In this document: positions 1-8,765 of the stretch, piece by piece
Position numbering within the stretch: position 1 is the stretch's first letter
Layout of the letters: every line of letters begins with the position of its first letter
Assembly (NCBI RefSeq): GCF_004362145.1
Contig: NZ_SNXC01000015.1
Location: 124,001-188,000, forward strand
From: Marinomonas balearica
GTDB lineage: Bacteria; Pseudomonadota; Gammaproteobacteria; Pseudomonadales; Marinomonadaceae
Direction: 5' to 3'
DNA: 64,000 nucleotides
Notes under the pieces: model-generated
Database searches by the model: none
Told to the model about the DNA's origin: nothing
Seen by the model: the letters and a program-made list of their open reading frames with translations, nothing else
Translations under genes and position numbers: made by a program

Positions 1-1780
1 TTCAGTCGGCCTCTCACGCGTTGCGACTTTAATCAAACAAGCACGCTCTGAAGTGACTAATTCTGTCTTGGTCGACAATGGCGATCTGCTGCAAGGAAAC
101 CCATTAGGGGATTACGTAGCAAAAGGGCGAGTGCTGCGTTTTGGTGAAACACATCCCGCTTATAAGGCGATGAACTTACTGAATTATGACGTTGGTAATG
201 TAGGGAATCATGAATTCAATTACGGTCTGGACTTTTTAATGAAAAGTTTGGCCGGCGCAAATTTTCCATATATCAGTGCGAACGTTTATGCGGATGATGG
301 CGATGCCAATCCTGACAATGACCAGCCTTACTTTCAGCCTTATCTGATCAAAGACAAAACCGTTATTGATCATGAAGGTAAAGAGCAAACGATTAAAATT
401 GGCTACATAGGGTTTGTGCCTCCACAAATTATGACGTGGGACAAAGATAACCTGACAGGTAAAGTGATCGCGAAAGACATCCTTGAAACGGCGAATAAAT
501 ACGTACCGGAAATGAAGGAAAAAGGGGCTGATATTATCGTCGCAATTCCACACAGCGGCATGTACAGCAATCGATATGAAAAAGGCGAAGAGAACGCGAC
601 CTACCATCTTGCAAAAGTCGAAGGGATCGACGCCATCATGTTTGGTCATTCTCATCGAGTCTTTCCCGGAGACAAAACGCTGGGTTCATTTGAAGGCGTT
701 GATTCAGAAAAAGGGACAGTATTCGGAATACCCGCTACCATGCCGGGCTTTTGGGGATCTCATCTTGGCGTAATTGACCTAACGTTAGAATCTACTAAAG
801 ACGGCGGTTGGCAGATTACCGATGGTTCCAGTGCCGTTCGTGCTATCGCAAAACGTGAGGGTCGTAAGACAATTGCATTGGTCGAGGCAGACACGAGCAT
901 TAATAACGCTGTACAAGCGGAGCATCAAGGTACATTGTCTTATATGCGCCGTAAGGTTGGCGTGTCCACTTCCGATATTAATAGCTTCTTCGCGCTTGTT
1001 CAGGATGATCCATCGATCCAAATCGTAAACAACGCGCAAATCTGGTACACCCAAAACATTGTTCGAGGCACATCGTACGAGGGTATTCCTATATTGTCAG
1101 CGGCGGCACCTTTTAAAGCAGGTGGCCGCGGAGGCCCTGAATATTTTACGGATGTTCCGAAAGGTGATATTGCGCTTAAAAACGTGAGTGACCTTTATAT
1201 CTATCCGAATGATCTTAAAGTAGTACAACTGTCGGGTGCTCAAGTTATTGAGTGGTTGGAACGTGCAGCAGGGCAGTTCAATACGATTGATCCCTCTATG
1301 GAAGGAACACAAGCCTTGGTGAATAGCGCATTTCCAACGTATAACTTTGATGTGATCGATGGAATTGACTATAAAATCGACGTGACCCAACCGGCTCGCT
1401 ATGATTCAGAAGGTAACATTGCGTATCCAGACGCGCATCGGATTGTGGATGCGATGTTTAATGGACGCACATTAGACCCGAACCAATTCTTTCTTGTCGC
1501 GACAAACAATTACCGCTCATCAGGTGGGGGTAAATTCCCAGCTTTAGACGGTTCGACAACCGTGATTGATGCGCCTGATAAAAACCGCGACGTGATCGCG
1601 AACTATCTTCTTTCACAACAAACCATTAACCCTTCAGCAGACAGTAACTGGCACTTCGCTGATTTCGGCGATGCTAAAGTGTCGTTCACGACATCGCCTA
1701 AGGCAAAAAACTTGGCAACGAGTAACATGATGTATGTCGGTGAAGACAGTGCAGGGTTTGCTGTATTTGAGTTGAAATAA
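1..1780 (+). CDS. cpdB: 2',3'-cyclic-nucleotide 2'-phosphodiesterase / 3'-nucleotidase (5' end outside window)
   Basis: The reading frame is already open at base 2, so the GTG at 53 is an internal valine, not a start. About 592 residues are visible against roughly 650 for CpdB; the signal peptide and the first metal motif (DxH) lie outside the window. Visible calcineurin-like phosphoesterase motifs are VDNGDLLQGNP, GNHEFNYG and GHSHRVFPG, the conserved Asn/His/Asp metal ligands. The C-terminal 5'-nucleotidase domain includes GGRGGPEYF and a substrate-stacking type segment near NNYRSSGGGKFP. By family it hydrolyses 2',3'-cyclic nucleotides and 3'-nucleotides in the periplasm to salvage nucleosides and phosphate. 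It ends just before a strong hairpin terminator. Confidence 0.9.
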   Translation, partial: SVGLSRVATLIKQARSEVTNSVLVDNGDLLQGNPLGDYVAKGRVLRFGETHPAYKAMNLLNYDVGNVGNHEFNYGLDFLMKSLAGANFPYISANVYADDGDANPDNDQPYFQPYLIKDKTVIDHEGKEQTIKIGYIGFVPPQIMTWDKDNLTGKVIAKDILETANKYVPEMKEKGADIIVAIPHSGMYSNRYEKGEENATYHLAKVEGIDAIMFGHSHRVFPGDKTLGSFEGVDSEKGTVFGIPATMPGFWGSHLGVIDLTLESTKDGGWQITDGSSAVRAIAKREGRKTIALVEADTSINNAVQAEHQGTLSYMRRKVGVSTSDINSFFALVQDDPSIQIVNNAQIWYTQNIVRGTSYEGIPILSAAAPFKAGGRGGPEYFTDVPKGDIALKNVSDLYIYPNDLKVVQLSGAQVIEWLERAAGQFNTIDPSMEGTQALVNSAFPTYNFDVIDGIDYKIDVTQPARYDSEGNIAYPDAHRIVDAMFNGRTLDPNQFFLVATNNYRSSGGGKFPALDGSTTVIDAPDKNRDVIANYLLSQQTINPSADSNWHFADFGDAKVSFTTSPKAKNLATSNMMYVGEDSAGFAVFELK

Positions 1781-1819
1781 ATTCTTACTGGTTTTCATTA
1801 GATAAACAGCGAGCAATAT

Positions 1820-1864
1820 AATGCCCCTCAATGGTTGGAATACCAATATTGAGGGGCATTTTTT
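1820..1864 (+). terminator. Rho-independent terminator after cpdB
   Basis: A 13-bp perfect inverted repeat (AATGCCCCTCAAT at 1820-1832 and its complement at 1848-1860) is followed by a T run. It sits between cpdB and the convergent dctM and mainly serves the + strand. Confidence 0.85.
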
Positions 1865-1899
1865 ATGGTGTGTTTCAACACGCGGTGTTCAGCTCATCT

Positions 1900-3177
1900 T
1901 TAACGATAGATTAAGCTTGGTAACCACATTGAGATTGACGGTATAAAGGTTAATAGAAGTAAAACGCTTACGAGCGGCACTAAAAACGGCGCTGTCGCGA
2001 CGACACAGCGTTCAAAAGGCGTTTCAGATACTTTTGCTAAAACATATAAAACCATTCCGACGGGCGGCGTTAATAGCCCGAGCATCAAGTTCAATATCAA
2101 AATAATGCCGAAGTGAACGGGATCAATGCCGATTTGAATTGCGACGGGCAAAAGCACCGGAACCAAAATCGTGATGGCTGCAATAGTTTCCATAAAGCAA
2201 CCAATGATCAACACCAATAATGTCATAATAAGCAATATCAAGACTTTATTATCGGTAAAAGACAGCAAGTTTTCTGCAAAGAAAGCGGCAAATTGATTGG
2301 CCGTTAGGATCCACGCAAAAATCGTCGAAGTTGCCACAATCATTAAGATAGAAGCCGTAGTTTCGATGGTTTCTTGAGAGACCTTTAAAATATTGTTAAA
2401 CGATAAAGTGCGGTATACGCATAACCCTAGAAAAATAGAATAGGCAACGGCTGCGACAGCGGCTTCAGTGGGAGTGAAAACCCCTGTAGAGATACCGCCT
2501 ACGATGATGACAGGGGTCATCAAGGGTAAGAATGCTTTTTTAAAGCTAGCAAGCAACACGTTGAATTTAAATCGGTCGTCTCTTGGGTAATTGCGTACTT
2601 TGGCAAACCACGACACCATAATCATCAGCGCAAACGCCATTAATAACCCAGGCACTAATCCTGCTGCAAACAGCTGGCCAATCGACGTATCGGCCATAAC
2701 ACCGTAAATAACCAATGGCAAAGACGGTGGAATAATCGGGCCAATTGTCGAAGAGGCAGCCGTTATTCCCACAGAAAAATCTGTATCATACCCCGCGTCT
2801 TTCATGGCCTTAATTTCAACATTCCCTAAACCGCCCGCATCGGCGACTGCCGCACCGGACATCCCTGCAAAGATCACACTCGCACCGACATTGACGTGAC
2901 CTAAGCCACCGGGTAGCCAACCGACCAACGAACGAGCAAAGGCAAAAATACGATTCGTTATGCCTCCTGTATTCATCAGGTGACCCGCTAAGATAAAGAA
3001 CGGAATAGCAATCAACGTGAAGCTATTAACTCCGTTCACCATATTATGCAGCACCACAATGCTGGGAATGCCTTCAAGTAAAATAAAGATTAACGATGCG
3101 ACACCCAGAGACACCGCAACAGGCACTCCAACAATCAGAAGTGCAAATAAAATGAGAAACATGAATAGAATAGACAT
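1900..3177 (-). CDS. dctM: TRAP transporter large permease (DctM family)
   Basis: At 425 aa this is the usual size for DctM. It is almost wholly hydrophobic with about 11-12 membrane segments. Family segments visible include a GMSGAAVADAGGLG loop and IPPSLPLVIYG. It is the ion-coupled translocating subunit of a tripartite ATP-independent periplasmic transporter in the inner membrane. The start at 3177 follows AAGGG on the minus strand and lies 15 nt after the stop of dctQ, so the genes are co-transcribed in the order dctP-dctQ-dctM. The substrate is not readable from this subunit; the neighbouring dehydrogenases suggest a sugar acid. Confidence 0.93.
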   Translation of the reverse strand: MSILFMFLILFALLIVGVPVAVSLGVASLIFILLEGIPSIVVLHNMVNGVNSFTLIAIPFFILAGHLMNTGGITNRIFAFARSLVGWLPGGLGHVNVGASVIFAGMSGAAVADAGGLGNVEIKAMKDAGYDTDFSVGITAASSTIGPIIPPSLPLVIYGVMADTSIGQLFAAGLVPGLLMAFALMIMVSWFAKVRNYPRDDRFKFNVLLASFKKAFLPLMTPVIIVGGISTGVFTPTEAAVAAVAYSIFLGLCVYRTLSFNNILKVSQETIETTASILMIVATSTIFAWILTANQFAAFFAENLLSFTDNKVLILLIMTLLVLIIGCFMETIAAITILVPVLLPVAIQIGIDPVHFGIILILNLMLGLLTPPVGMVLYVLAKVSETPFERCVVATAPFLVPLVSVLLLLTFIPSISMWLPSLIYR

Positions 3178-3192
3178 AACAACCCTTATTCT

Positions 3193-3768
3193 TTAATCCG
3201 GTAAAATCTGATTATTTATATGACTAACCAATTCATGACGTGTCAGCTTGCTGCGTTTCACCAGCCATACTAAGGAATAGCAGGCCATAAAAAGAAAGCA
3301 GACGCCTATGGTCCAGTAGATATAGGATTTAGGCAGAGGAATGGACACCAGTGTTTGGTTCATTCTCATGGCGACTTGAAACGAGAGATTCGCACAATAG
3401 CCGTAAAAAATGATGCACGTAAGATCCGAAAACAGCACCAAAGACTTGGTGACACCTGCCGATGTATAACGATATAAAAACTCTAAGAAAATGTGCGACC
3501 CTTTTCTGACCGCGGTAATGGAGCCGACAAAACCAACAAGAATCAATAGAAAGCGTGCGATTTCTTCGGTCCAACCAAGAGAATCGTTCATCACATAACG
3601 CGTAAAAAACTGTAGAAATACGATGACGACAAGTAGCCAAAAAAAGAACATGGCGGGTAAGTCAGAAAAATTAAATGTAAACCTTTCCTCGACTTGATTT
3701 TCATCGATCAAGTCGAGGGGGAGCGAGCTATCAATATCTGCTCGCCCTTGTTCCTTTTGTCCTATCAT
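3193..3768 (-). CDS. dctQ: TRAP transporter small permease (DctQ family)
   Basis: This 191-aa protein has four predicted membrane helices (around residues 36-54, 70-88, 110-130 and 148-168), the DctQ pattern. The family motif is recognisable as RYVMNDSLGWTEEIARF followed by VGFVGSITAVRKGSHI. An N-terminal hydrophilic extension of about 30 residues is longer than in many DctQ proteins. A GAGGGGGAT ribosome-binding site precedes the ATG at 3768. It partners DctM in the inner membrane and is needed for docking of the periplasmic binding protein. Confidence 0.92.
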   Translation of the reverse strand: MIGQKEQGRADIDSSLPLDLIDENQVEERFTFNFSDLPAMFFFWLLVVIVFLQFFTRYVMNDSLGWTEEIARFLLILVGFVGSITAVRKGSHIFLEFLYRYTSAGVTKSLVLFSDLTCIIFYGYCANLSFQVAMRMNQTLVSIPLPKSYIYWTIGVCFLFMACYSLVWLVKRSKLTRHELVSHINNQILPD

Positions 3769-3796
3769 CAGGATCCCCCTCTCAATTACAAATAAT

Positions 3797-4828
3797 TTAT
3801 AGGGCTTCTAATTCAGCCAATTGTTCTGCTGTAAAGCCGTTATCTTGAGCGGTTAATAGCGGTTTGATCGCCTCAACAAAAGGTTGTGTATCAACTTCTT
3901 GTACCATTACACCTTGGTTTTTAAACCAACTAACAAGATTCTGTTCAGAGTCATTGATTTCGTTAGATGCTCGAAGCGCTGCTTGTTGGGTGATGTCCGT
4001 TAACAGCTCGTAATCTTCGCTGCTGAGTTTGTTTTTTGTATAACTCGATAGCAAAGTAAAAACAGAGTTAGTCATATGACCTGTTAAGTTGATGTACTTC
4101 TGAACTTCGTAAAATTTCTTAAACTTAATTGTTGGAAGTGGGTTTTCTTGTCCATCTACCACGCCTTGTTGCAAGGCAAGGTACACTTCAGAAAAGGCCA
4201 TTGGAGTCGGATTCGCTTTTACGGCTTTAGGAAACATTAGATACAAAGGCGCATTAGGAACACGTATTTTCATCCCTTCCATATCTTGAGGCTTCGTGAC
4301 CGGGAAGTTCGATGTTACATGACGCGAACCATAGTAAGTGAAACCGGCAACGTCGTGTCCCGTTTGGTTCTCATATTCGGAGGTGATGTTTTTGTATAGA
4401 TTGCTGTCACGATATTTTTCCCAATGATTGAAATCACGGATCGCAAATGGGAAAGAAGAGATGCGCATTGGCGCGTAAGTTTGTCCAGCGAAAATGTCGC
4501 CAGAATAAATAATATCAATCGTGCCAAAATCCAGAGCTTCATTAAGTTCTACTTCTTTACCCAATGAAGAAGCGGGGAATGTATTAATTTTCACTCGCCC
4601 GTCTGTTTGTTTTGCCACTTCATCAGCCGCCCAAACAACCGCTTCATGATACGCGGAGCCTACTTCATACACATGCGCCCATTTTAGGGTGGTGGCAGCG
4701 TTTGCTGTACCAGCAATGCTGAAGCCTGCGACCACAGTAGAGGCGGCCACCAAGAAAGAACGACGAGTAAACTTACTCAGAAATGTTGGCAGTGTTTTTA
4801 GGCCGTTTGTTTGCGAGATTTTAGTCAT
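3797..4828 (-). CDS. dctP: TRAP transporter substrate-binding protein (DctP family), Tat-type signal
   Basis: I place the start at the ATG at 4828, which has AGGT seven bases upstream, not at the open frame beginning at 4888 (this gives 343 aa). The N-terminus reads TRRSFLVAAS followed by a hydrophobic stretch and ANA, a twin-arginine signal, so export is probably folded via Tat. The mature part has the DctP hallmarks: KIRVPNAPLY with the substrate-binding arginine, and ALQQGVVDGQENP. It is the periplasmic receptor feeding DctQM. About 220 bp separate it from the upstream reductase gene, enough for its own promoter. The ligand is unknown; a hexonate is inferred from context. Confidence 0.92.
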   Translation of the reverse strand: MTKISQTNGLKTLPTFLSKFTRRSFLVAASTVVAGFSIAGTANAATTLKWAHVYEVGSAYHEAVVWAADEVAKQTDGRVKINTFPASSLGKEVELNEALDFGTIDIIYSGDIFAGQTYAPMRISSFPFAIRDFNHWEKYRDSNLYKNITSEYENQTGHDVAGFTYYGSRHVTSNFPVTKPQDMEGMKIRVPNAPLYLMFPKAVKANPTPMAFSEVYLALQQGVVDGQENPLPTIKFKKFYEVQKYINLTGHMTNSVFTLLSSYTKNKLSSEDYELLTDITQQAALRASNEINDSEQNLVSWFKNQGVMVQEVDTQPFVEAIKPLLTAQDNGFTAEQLAELEAL

Positions 4829-5049
4829 GATATTACCTATTTTATTGTTATTAAACTTAGAGTTATTCGGCTTTAGTGAATCTATCACCTTTAGCCGAGA
4901 CAGTATTTATCAGTTACCAGAGAAGCTCAGAGTGCAAAATGTATATATCAAAGAAACGCCTTTTTTCTATGGCGTCGAGTCACCTCCTTTAGCGTGTTTA
5001 GCTTTTTTGATCGATGAATCATGAACAGGGCACATATTGTGTATTTGGC

Positions 5050-6234
5050 TCATAGTAGGGAAGTCTCAGTGTTTGGATATAACCCATTAGCCGACAGACA
5101 AGCCGATAACTTAGGGAAGGCTTTAGCTGGCAAAACATCTAAGCCCTTTTGAAAAATCGGCACAATACGGCGCTCAATCTTGGCGTGATGGTTGTCCGCA
5201 ATGTCGCTCAATTGATGTTGTAAGAAAGGGTTTAAAAAACGCTCTCGAACACTTTCAACATACGATTCAACGTCTTCTGACAAATTTGCAGCTGATAAGA
5301 TCGGGATGACTTCGTGCGCTAGTAACGACTCCAATTCGGTGCGTAAACCTTCGTGTTCCATGGCTTCTCGTACGGTTGTTATATCCTTAAGCGATTCGCC
5401 ATTTAGCTCACCTTTTTTCCACAAATCGACGAGATAGGTGTGGGATAAATTTAATACACCCAGTTTTAGAAATTCGATATCTTTTAAACTGTCGACTAAC
5501 TTAATCGCATTGTGCTGACAGGGTAACTTCAGATGAGGTTTCTTTTCAATTGCCCATAAGGCGTAAGGCTCTGCGACCGCACCGATGGGGTCAATGGCTT
5601 GGGAAACGATTCTGTCGACTAAGGAGTTGACCCAGCAACAGCTGTTTTGTAACCAAGATACAAATTCTTCGGACAGTTGCCAGTCTTTCGCTAGCCCTAA
5701 AACGAGGTCTTTTAACACCTCGCCGTTATCCACGACCAATTCACAAGGCATGATGACGATTCCTTGCTGATTAAAGTCAAAGCGGGCTTTAAGCAATACT
5801 AATAGCTTTGCTGGAAAGCTTTTAGGGGCGCAGTTTTCCGTCAGCAAATCAGCATTGTCTTCCACGTTCAGCTGAAAACCTTGGTCCGCCGTGTTTGATA
5901 TTACATGAGACACTCGTTGGCAAAACAGCGTTTTGATGGTTTGCCAATCTTCATTTGCTTGCAATGCCATCTCAATGGAATTGACTTGATGTGTATGGTC
6001 TACAATATGTCCGTTCTGCATCCCTTGTACTTTTACTGGGTAGCTAGAGCAAGCACTAAACGCGGTCATACGTTGTTTGCCCGCCGGACTGTTTGATGAC
6101 TGAATTACCGCGATTTTGCTTGTCGATAAGCCTTGAGCAATGGATTCGCCGACAAAAAAATCAACGTGCGCCTGAAGAAAACGACTGGTTCCAAATTGCA
6201 TAATCAAATTTGGGCTTTCAAAATCCTTTTGCAT
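5050..6234 (-). CDS. Mannitol dehydrogenase family oxidoreductase (tagaturonate/fructuronate reductase-like)
   Basis: The 394-aa protein belongs to the polyol-specific long-chain dehydrogenase family that includes UxaB, UxuB and MtlD. The N-terminal cofactor motif is QFGTSRFLQAHVDFFV, and the family signature AEPYALWAIE follows the domain boundary. KLGVLNLSHTYLVDLW marks the catalytic C-terminal domain. It is shorter than E. coli UxaB (about 480 aa), so specificity cannot be assigned with certainty. The likely reaction is NADH reduction of tagaturonate to altronate or fructuronate to mannonate. It starts 3 nt after the stop of the upstream dehydrogenase with GAGGT as ribosome-binding site, so the two enzymes probably act consecutively on one substrate. 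Confidence 0.8.
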   Translation of the reverse strand: MQKDFESPNLIMQFGTSRFLQAHVDFFVGESIAQGLSTSKIAVIQSSNSPAGKQRMTAFSACSSYPVKVQGMQNGHIVDHTHQVNSIEMALQANEDWQTIKTLFCQRVSHVISNTADQGFQLNVEDNADLLTENCAPKSFPAKLLVLLKARFDFNQQGIVIMPCELVVDNGEVLKDLVLGLAKDWQLSEEFVSWLQNSCCWVNSLVDRIVSQAIDPIGAVAEPYALWAIEKKPHLKLPCQHNAIKLVDSLKDIEFLKLGVLNLSHTYLVDLWKKGELNGESLKDITTVREAMEHEGLRTELESLLAHEVIPILSAANLSEDVESYVESVRERFLNPFLQHQLSDIADNHHAKIERRIVPIFQKGLDVLPAKAFPKLSACLSANGLYPNTETSLL

Positions 6235-6237
6235 GAA

Positions 6238-7248
6238 TCAGACCTCGACCAAGGCTTTGATTACACCCGTTTCACTCTTGCTCCACAAAGGCAGCAAGGT
6301 AGGTAGATCCAGTAATGATCCTCGGTGAGTAATCATAGATGATACGACGGCACGCCCTTGACGTAAGCATTTAATAACGTGTTCGAAATCTTCTTTTGTC
6401 GCATTGCGGCTGCCCATAAGAGTCATTTCGCGTTTATGGAATTCTGGGTCTGAAAATTGGATATCAGCTTTTACAACACTGACCAAAACCAACGTTCCGC
6501 CGTGAGAAACCCAACGGAAGCAAGATTCCATCGCTTTCGGGTTTCCTGTTGCATCAAACACGGTCATTGGAAATTCTTGATTGGTTAATGCCGCAAGTTC
6601 TTCTGTGGCGTTCTCGCCGGCCAGTACGGTCGCATCGACTTTTAAGGTGTTTTTGCAGTAATCCAAACGCTCCTGATTCATGTCCATCATAATGACACGG
6701 GCTCCGCGTTCTTTAGCGAATTGAGCCACGCCCATCCCGATAGGCCCCGCACCGACTACGAGTACATCTGTATTACTCTCTAAGCGCGATCGACGAACGG
6801 CATGTGCTCCAATGGCCAAGCACTCAACCACTGCCATGTGATCTAATGGCATGTCATCGGTTTCGACCACGTAATCCATAGGAACCTGCAAATATTCCGT
6901 CATGCCACCATCGACGTGTACGCCAATGACTTGAATGTCGGTACAGCAATTGGGTTTGTTATGTCGACACGCAATGCACTTTTTGCAGGCCATGTAAGGG
7001 ATGACATACACGTTTTGTCCTATTGAAAGGTCGACACCGTCACCAACAGACTCAACTGTGCCGGACAATTCATGCCCTAAAACGCGTGGGTACTCAAAAT
7101 AAGGTTGTTGTCCACCAAAAGCATGAATGTCGGTACCACAAATACCAATGTGTTTGATTTTGATGATCACGTGCCCAGGCTTATCCAGTGGGCGAGCAAC
7201 GTCTTGAATTTCAATAACACCGGGTTGAGTGCAAATTGCAGATTTCAT
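6238..7248 (-). CDS. Zinc-dependent alcohol dehydrogenase, L-galactonate/L-gulonate 5-dehydrogenase-like
   Basis: This is a 336-aa medium-chain dehydrogenase. The catalytic zinc motif GICGTDIHAFGG and GHE are at residues 37-66, and the structural zinc site is a CxxCxxC-type cluster near residues 90-105. A Rossmann motif VVGAGPIGMG follows at about 165. The segments YPRVLGHE, VIGVHVDGG and FSDPEFHKREMTLMGSRNAT match what I recall of E. coli LgoD (YjjN), the L-galactonate oxidoreductase; RspB-type L-gulonate 5-dehydrogenases are the main alternative. It is first in the minus-strand operon, immediately before a tagaturonate/fructuronate reductase-like gene, which fits a hexonate, ketouronate, epimeric hexonate route. 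Confidence 0.8.
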   Translation of the reverse strand: MKSAICTQPGVIEIQDVARPLDKPGHVIIKIKHIGICGTDIHAFGGQQPYFEYPRVLGHELSGTVESVGDGVDLSIGQNVYVIPYMACKKCIACRHNKPNCCTDIQVIGVHVDGGMTEYLQVPMDYVVETDDMPLDHMAVVECLAIGAHAVRRSRLESNTDVLVVGAGPIGMGVAQFAKERGARVIMMDMNQERLDYCKNTLKVDATVLAGENATEELAALTNQEFPMTVFDATGNPKAMESCFRWVSHGGTLVLVSVVKADIQFSDPEFHKREMTLMGSRNATKEDFEHVIKCLRQGRAVVSSMITHRGSLLDLPTLLPLWSKSETGVIKALVEV

Positions 7249-7659
7249 AATTGTGTATGTTCCAAAAAAAGTTTGAGTAATTGAAAAAATACAAGCGATG
7301 CTTAAGGCCTAGTAAAAGCGCATTAACGGCGAAAAAATGGCATTCACGAAACCAAGTAACTTGGTCGAATATATCGAAAGAGATGAGAAGAATTTTGAAG
7401 GATTCATAGGGTTACCTAACATGCTTTTATTTTTATATTCTGGTCAGAATAGAAACTCATAGAACAAAGTTCAACTGTTTTTTATTTATAAAATTCACTC
7501 ATAAAAAGCAGTTTAGGACTCTTAACGCATGATTATTGTCTTTTTTAAATATAAAAAACTCATTGTCGGTATATAATTAACGATTGAGAAGTATTGTACT
7601 TCGAACTTGAGTTCAGGCATCAATTTATCCGTAGCAAAGGTCTAGAAGGCAAAGCGTTC
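7249..7659. other. Divergent control region between the sugar-acid operon and its GntR regulator
   Basis: This AT-rich, gene-free stretch serves two divergent transcripts. A TATAAT lies at 7572-7577, a plausible -10 for the GntR gene, without a good -35. A GAAGTA/TACTTC inverted repeat lies just downstream at 7588-7602. No other strong element was seen. Confidence 0.5.
7588..7602. promoter_or_regulatory. Operator-like inverted repeat in front of the GntR gene
   Basis: GAAGTA-TTG-TACTTC is a perfect 6-bp inverted repeat beginning 11 bp downstream of a TATAAT box, overlapping the expected transcription start. Its position suits autorepression by the adjacent regulator; that assignment is inference. 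Confidence 0.4.
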
Positions 7660-8556
7660 ATGAGCCGTAAAAATGTTGTATTTCAAAAGTTAGTGAATAC
7701 CCTCTTGGAACACGTCAAAAATCACTGCAAAACAGGTGATTATTTACCCTCAGATGTGTCACTGGCGACTCAATTTAATGTAAGCCGCACCACGGTTAGA
7801 AAAGCGATTGAGCATCTCGAATCCCTTGATCTTGTGCGTAAAATGGACGCTCAAAAAACGTTATTAGCTATGCCAGAAGCGCATCACTTCTTTGACGTCA
7901 GTCAGCACAGTAAACCAAAAGAAAAACTGGTTGAAGAGCACTTCATTAGCCTGATTCAATCTGGAAAATTGAAACCAGGTGACAAATTTTCAGAGTTGGA
8001 GCTGGCTCGTCAGTCTGATACCAGTACAGTTGCAGTGCGAGAATTTTTGATCCGTTTTTCACGTTTTGGGTTAATTGAAAAGAACCCCAGATCTCAATGG
8101 AAAATGAAGAATTTTGATGAAGCGTTTGTGGATCAGCTCTATGAAGTTCGGCATTTGTTTGAGATGCACTCCTTGTCGAACTTCTTACAATTACCTGAAG
8201 ACAGTGATTATTGGCAGGAGCTTAATGCGCTTTTTATCGAGCATAAACAACTATCCCTTAAGATGGACACGGATTATGAAGACTTTCCACGATTAGATCA
8301 TAAGTTTCACGGCTTACTGCAAAAAGCGCATCCCAACCAGTTTATTAATGAATTTTACGACATCATCAGCTTTGTCTTTCATTACCATTATCAATGGGAT
8401 AGGAGCACTGAACGTGAGCGCAACGCGTTAGCGGTTCAAGAGCACATTAACATCATTGGAAAGATGCTTATGAAGGACTATCACGGCGCGACACTTGCGT
8501 TAGAAAAACACTTGAATACCGCGAAGCAATCTTTAAAAAAGACAGCCATTCTTTAG
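7660..8556 (+). CDS. GntR-type regulator with two winged-helix domains and an FCD domain
   Basis: I choose the ATG at 7660 (298 aa) with AGAAGG upstream. A TTG at 7594 is in frame but lies almost on the inferred transcription start. Residues 10-68 form a GntR winged helix (recognition part TQFNVSRTTVRKAIEHL). Residues 90-152 form a second, weaker winged helix (ELARQSDTSTVAVREFL). Residues 158-285 form an all-helical FCD ligand-binding domain. Most FadR-subfamily proteins have only one HTH. It is transcribed divergently from the dehydrogenase operon and is its probable regulator, with a sugar acid or pathway intermediate as the likely effector. Confidence 0.85.
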   Translation: MSRKNVVFQKLVNTLLEHVKNHCKTGDYLPSDVSLATQFNVSRTTVRKAIEHLESLDLVRKMDAQKTLLAMPEAHHFFDVSQHSKPKEKLVEEHFISLIQSGKLKPGDKFSELELARQSDTSTVAVREFLIRFSRFGLIEKNPRSQWKMKNFDEAFVDQLYEVRHLFEMHSLSNFLQLPEDSDYWQELNALFIEHKQLSLKMDTDYEDFPRLDHKFHGLLQKAHPNQFINEFYDIISFVFHYHYQWDRSTERERNALAVQEHINIIGKMLMKDYHGATLALEKHLNTAKQSLKKTAIL

Positions 8557-8735
8557 GCAAGAAGCAATTTTGAAATGATCGATTTAGGCCATAAATTTAG
8601 GCGCTAATTTCAGATATTATGGGTGATGTACCGCACTTAGTAGCGTGTCTGAAGTCGTTGAAATATAGCGTTAAAAGAGATCTGAAAGGGAATTGAAAGG
8701 TCAGTTTGCCGATATTAAAAATAATTCGATGCGAA

Positions 8736-8759
8736 CCCTCCCCTTATGTAAGGGGAGGG
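8736..8759. terminator. Hairpin between the GntR gene and betA
   Basis: CCCTCCCCTT at 8736-8745 and its exact complement at 8750-8759 form a GC-rich 10-bp stem with a 4-nt loop. It lies 6 bp from the betA stop. The flanking T tracts are weak, but the position between convergent genes fits a bidirectional terminator. Confidence 0.6.
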
Positions 8760-8765
8760 AACATT

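Noticed and set aside
236-655. 139-codon open frame antisense to cpdB
   Set aside because: It lies wholly within a well-supported gene, has no recognisable domain and its composition is that of a shadow frame.
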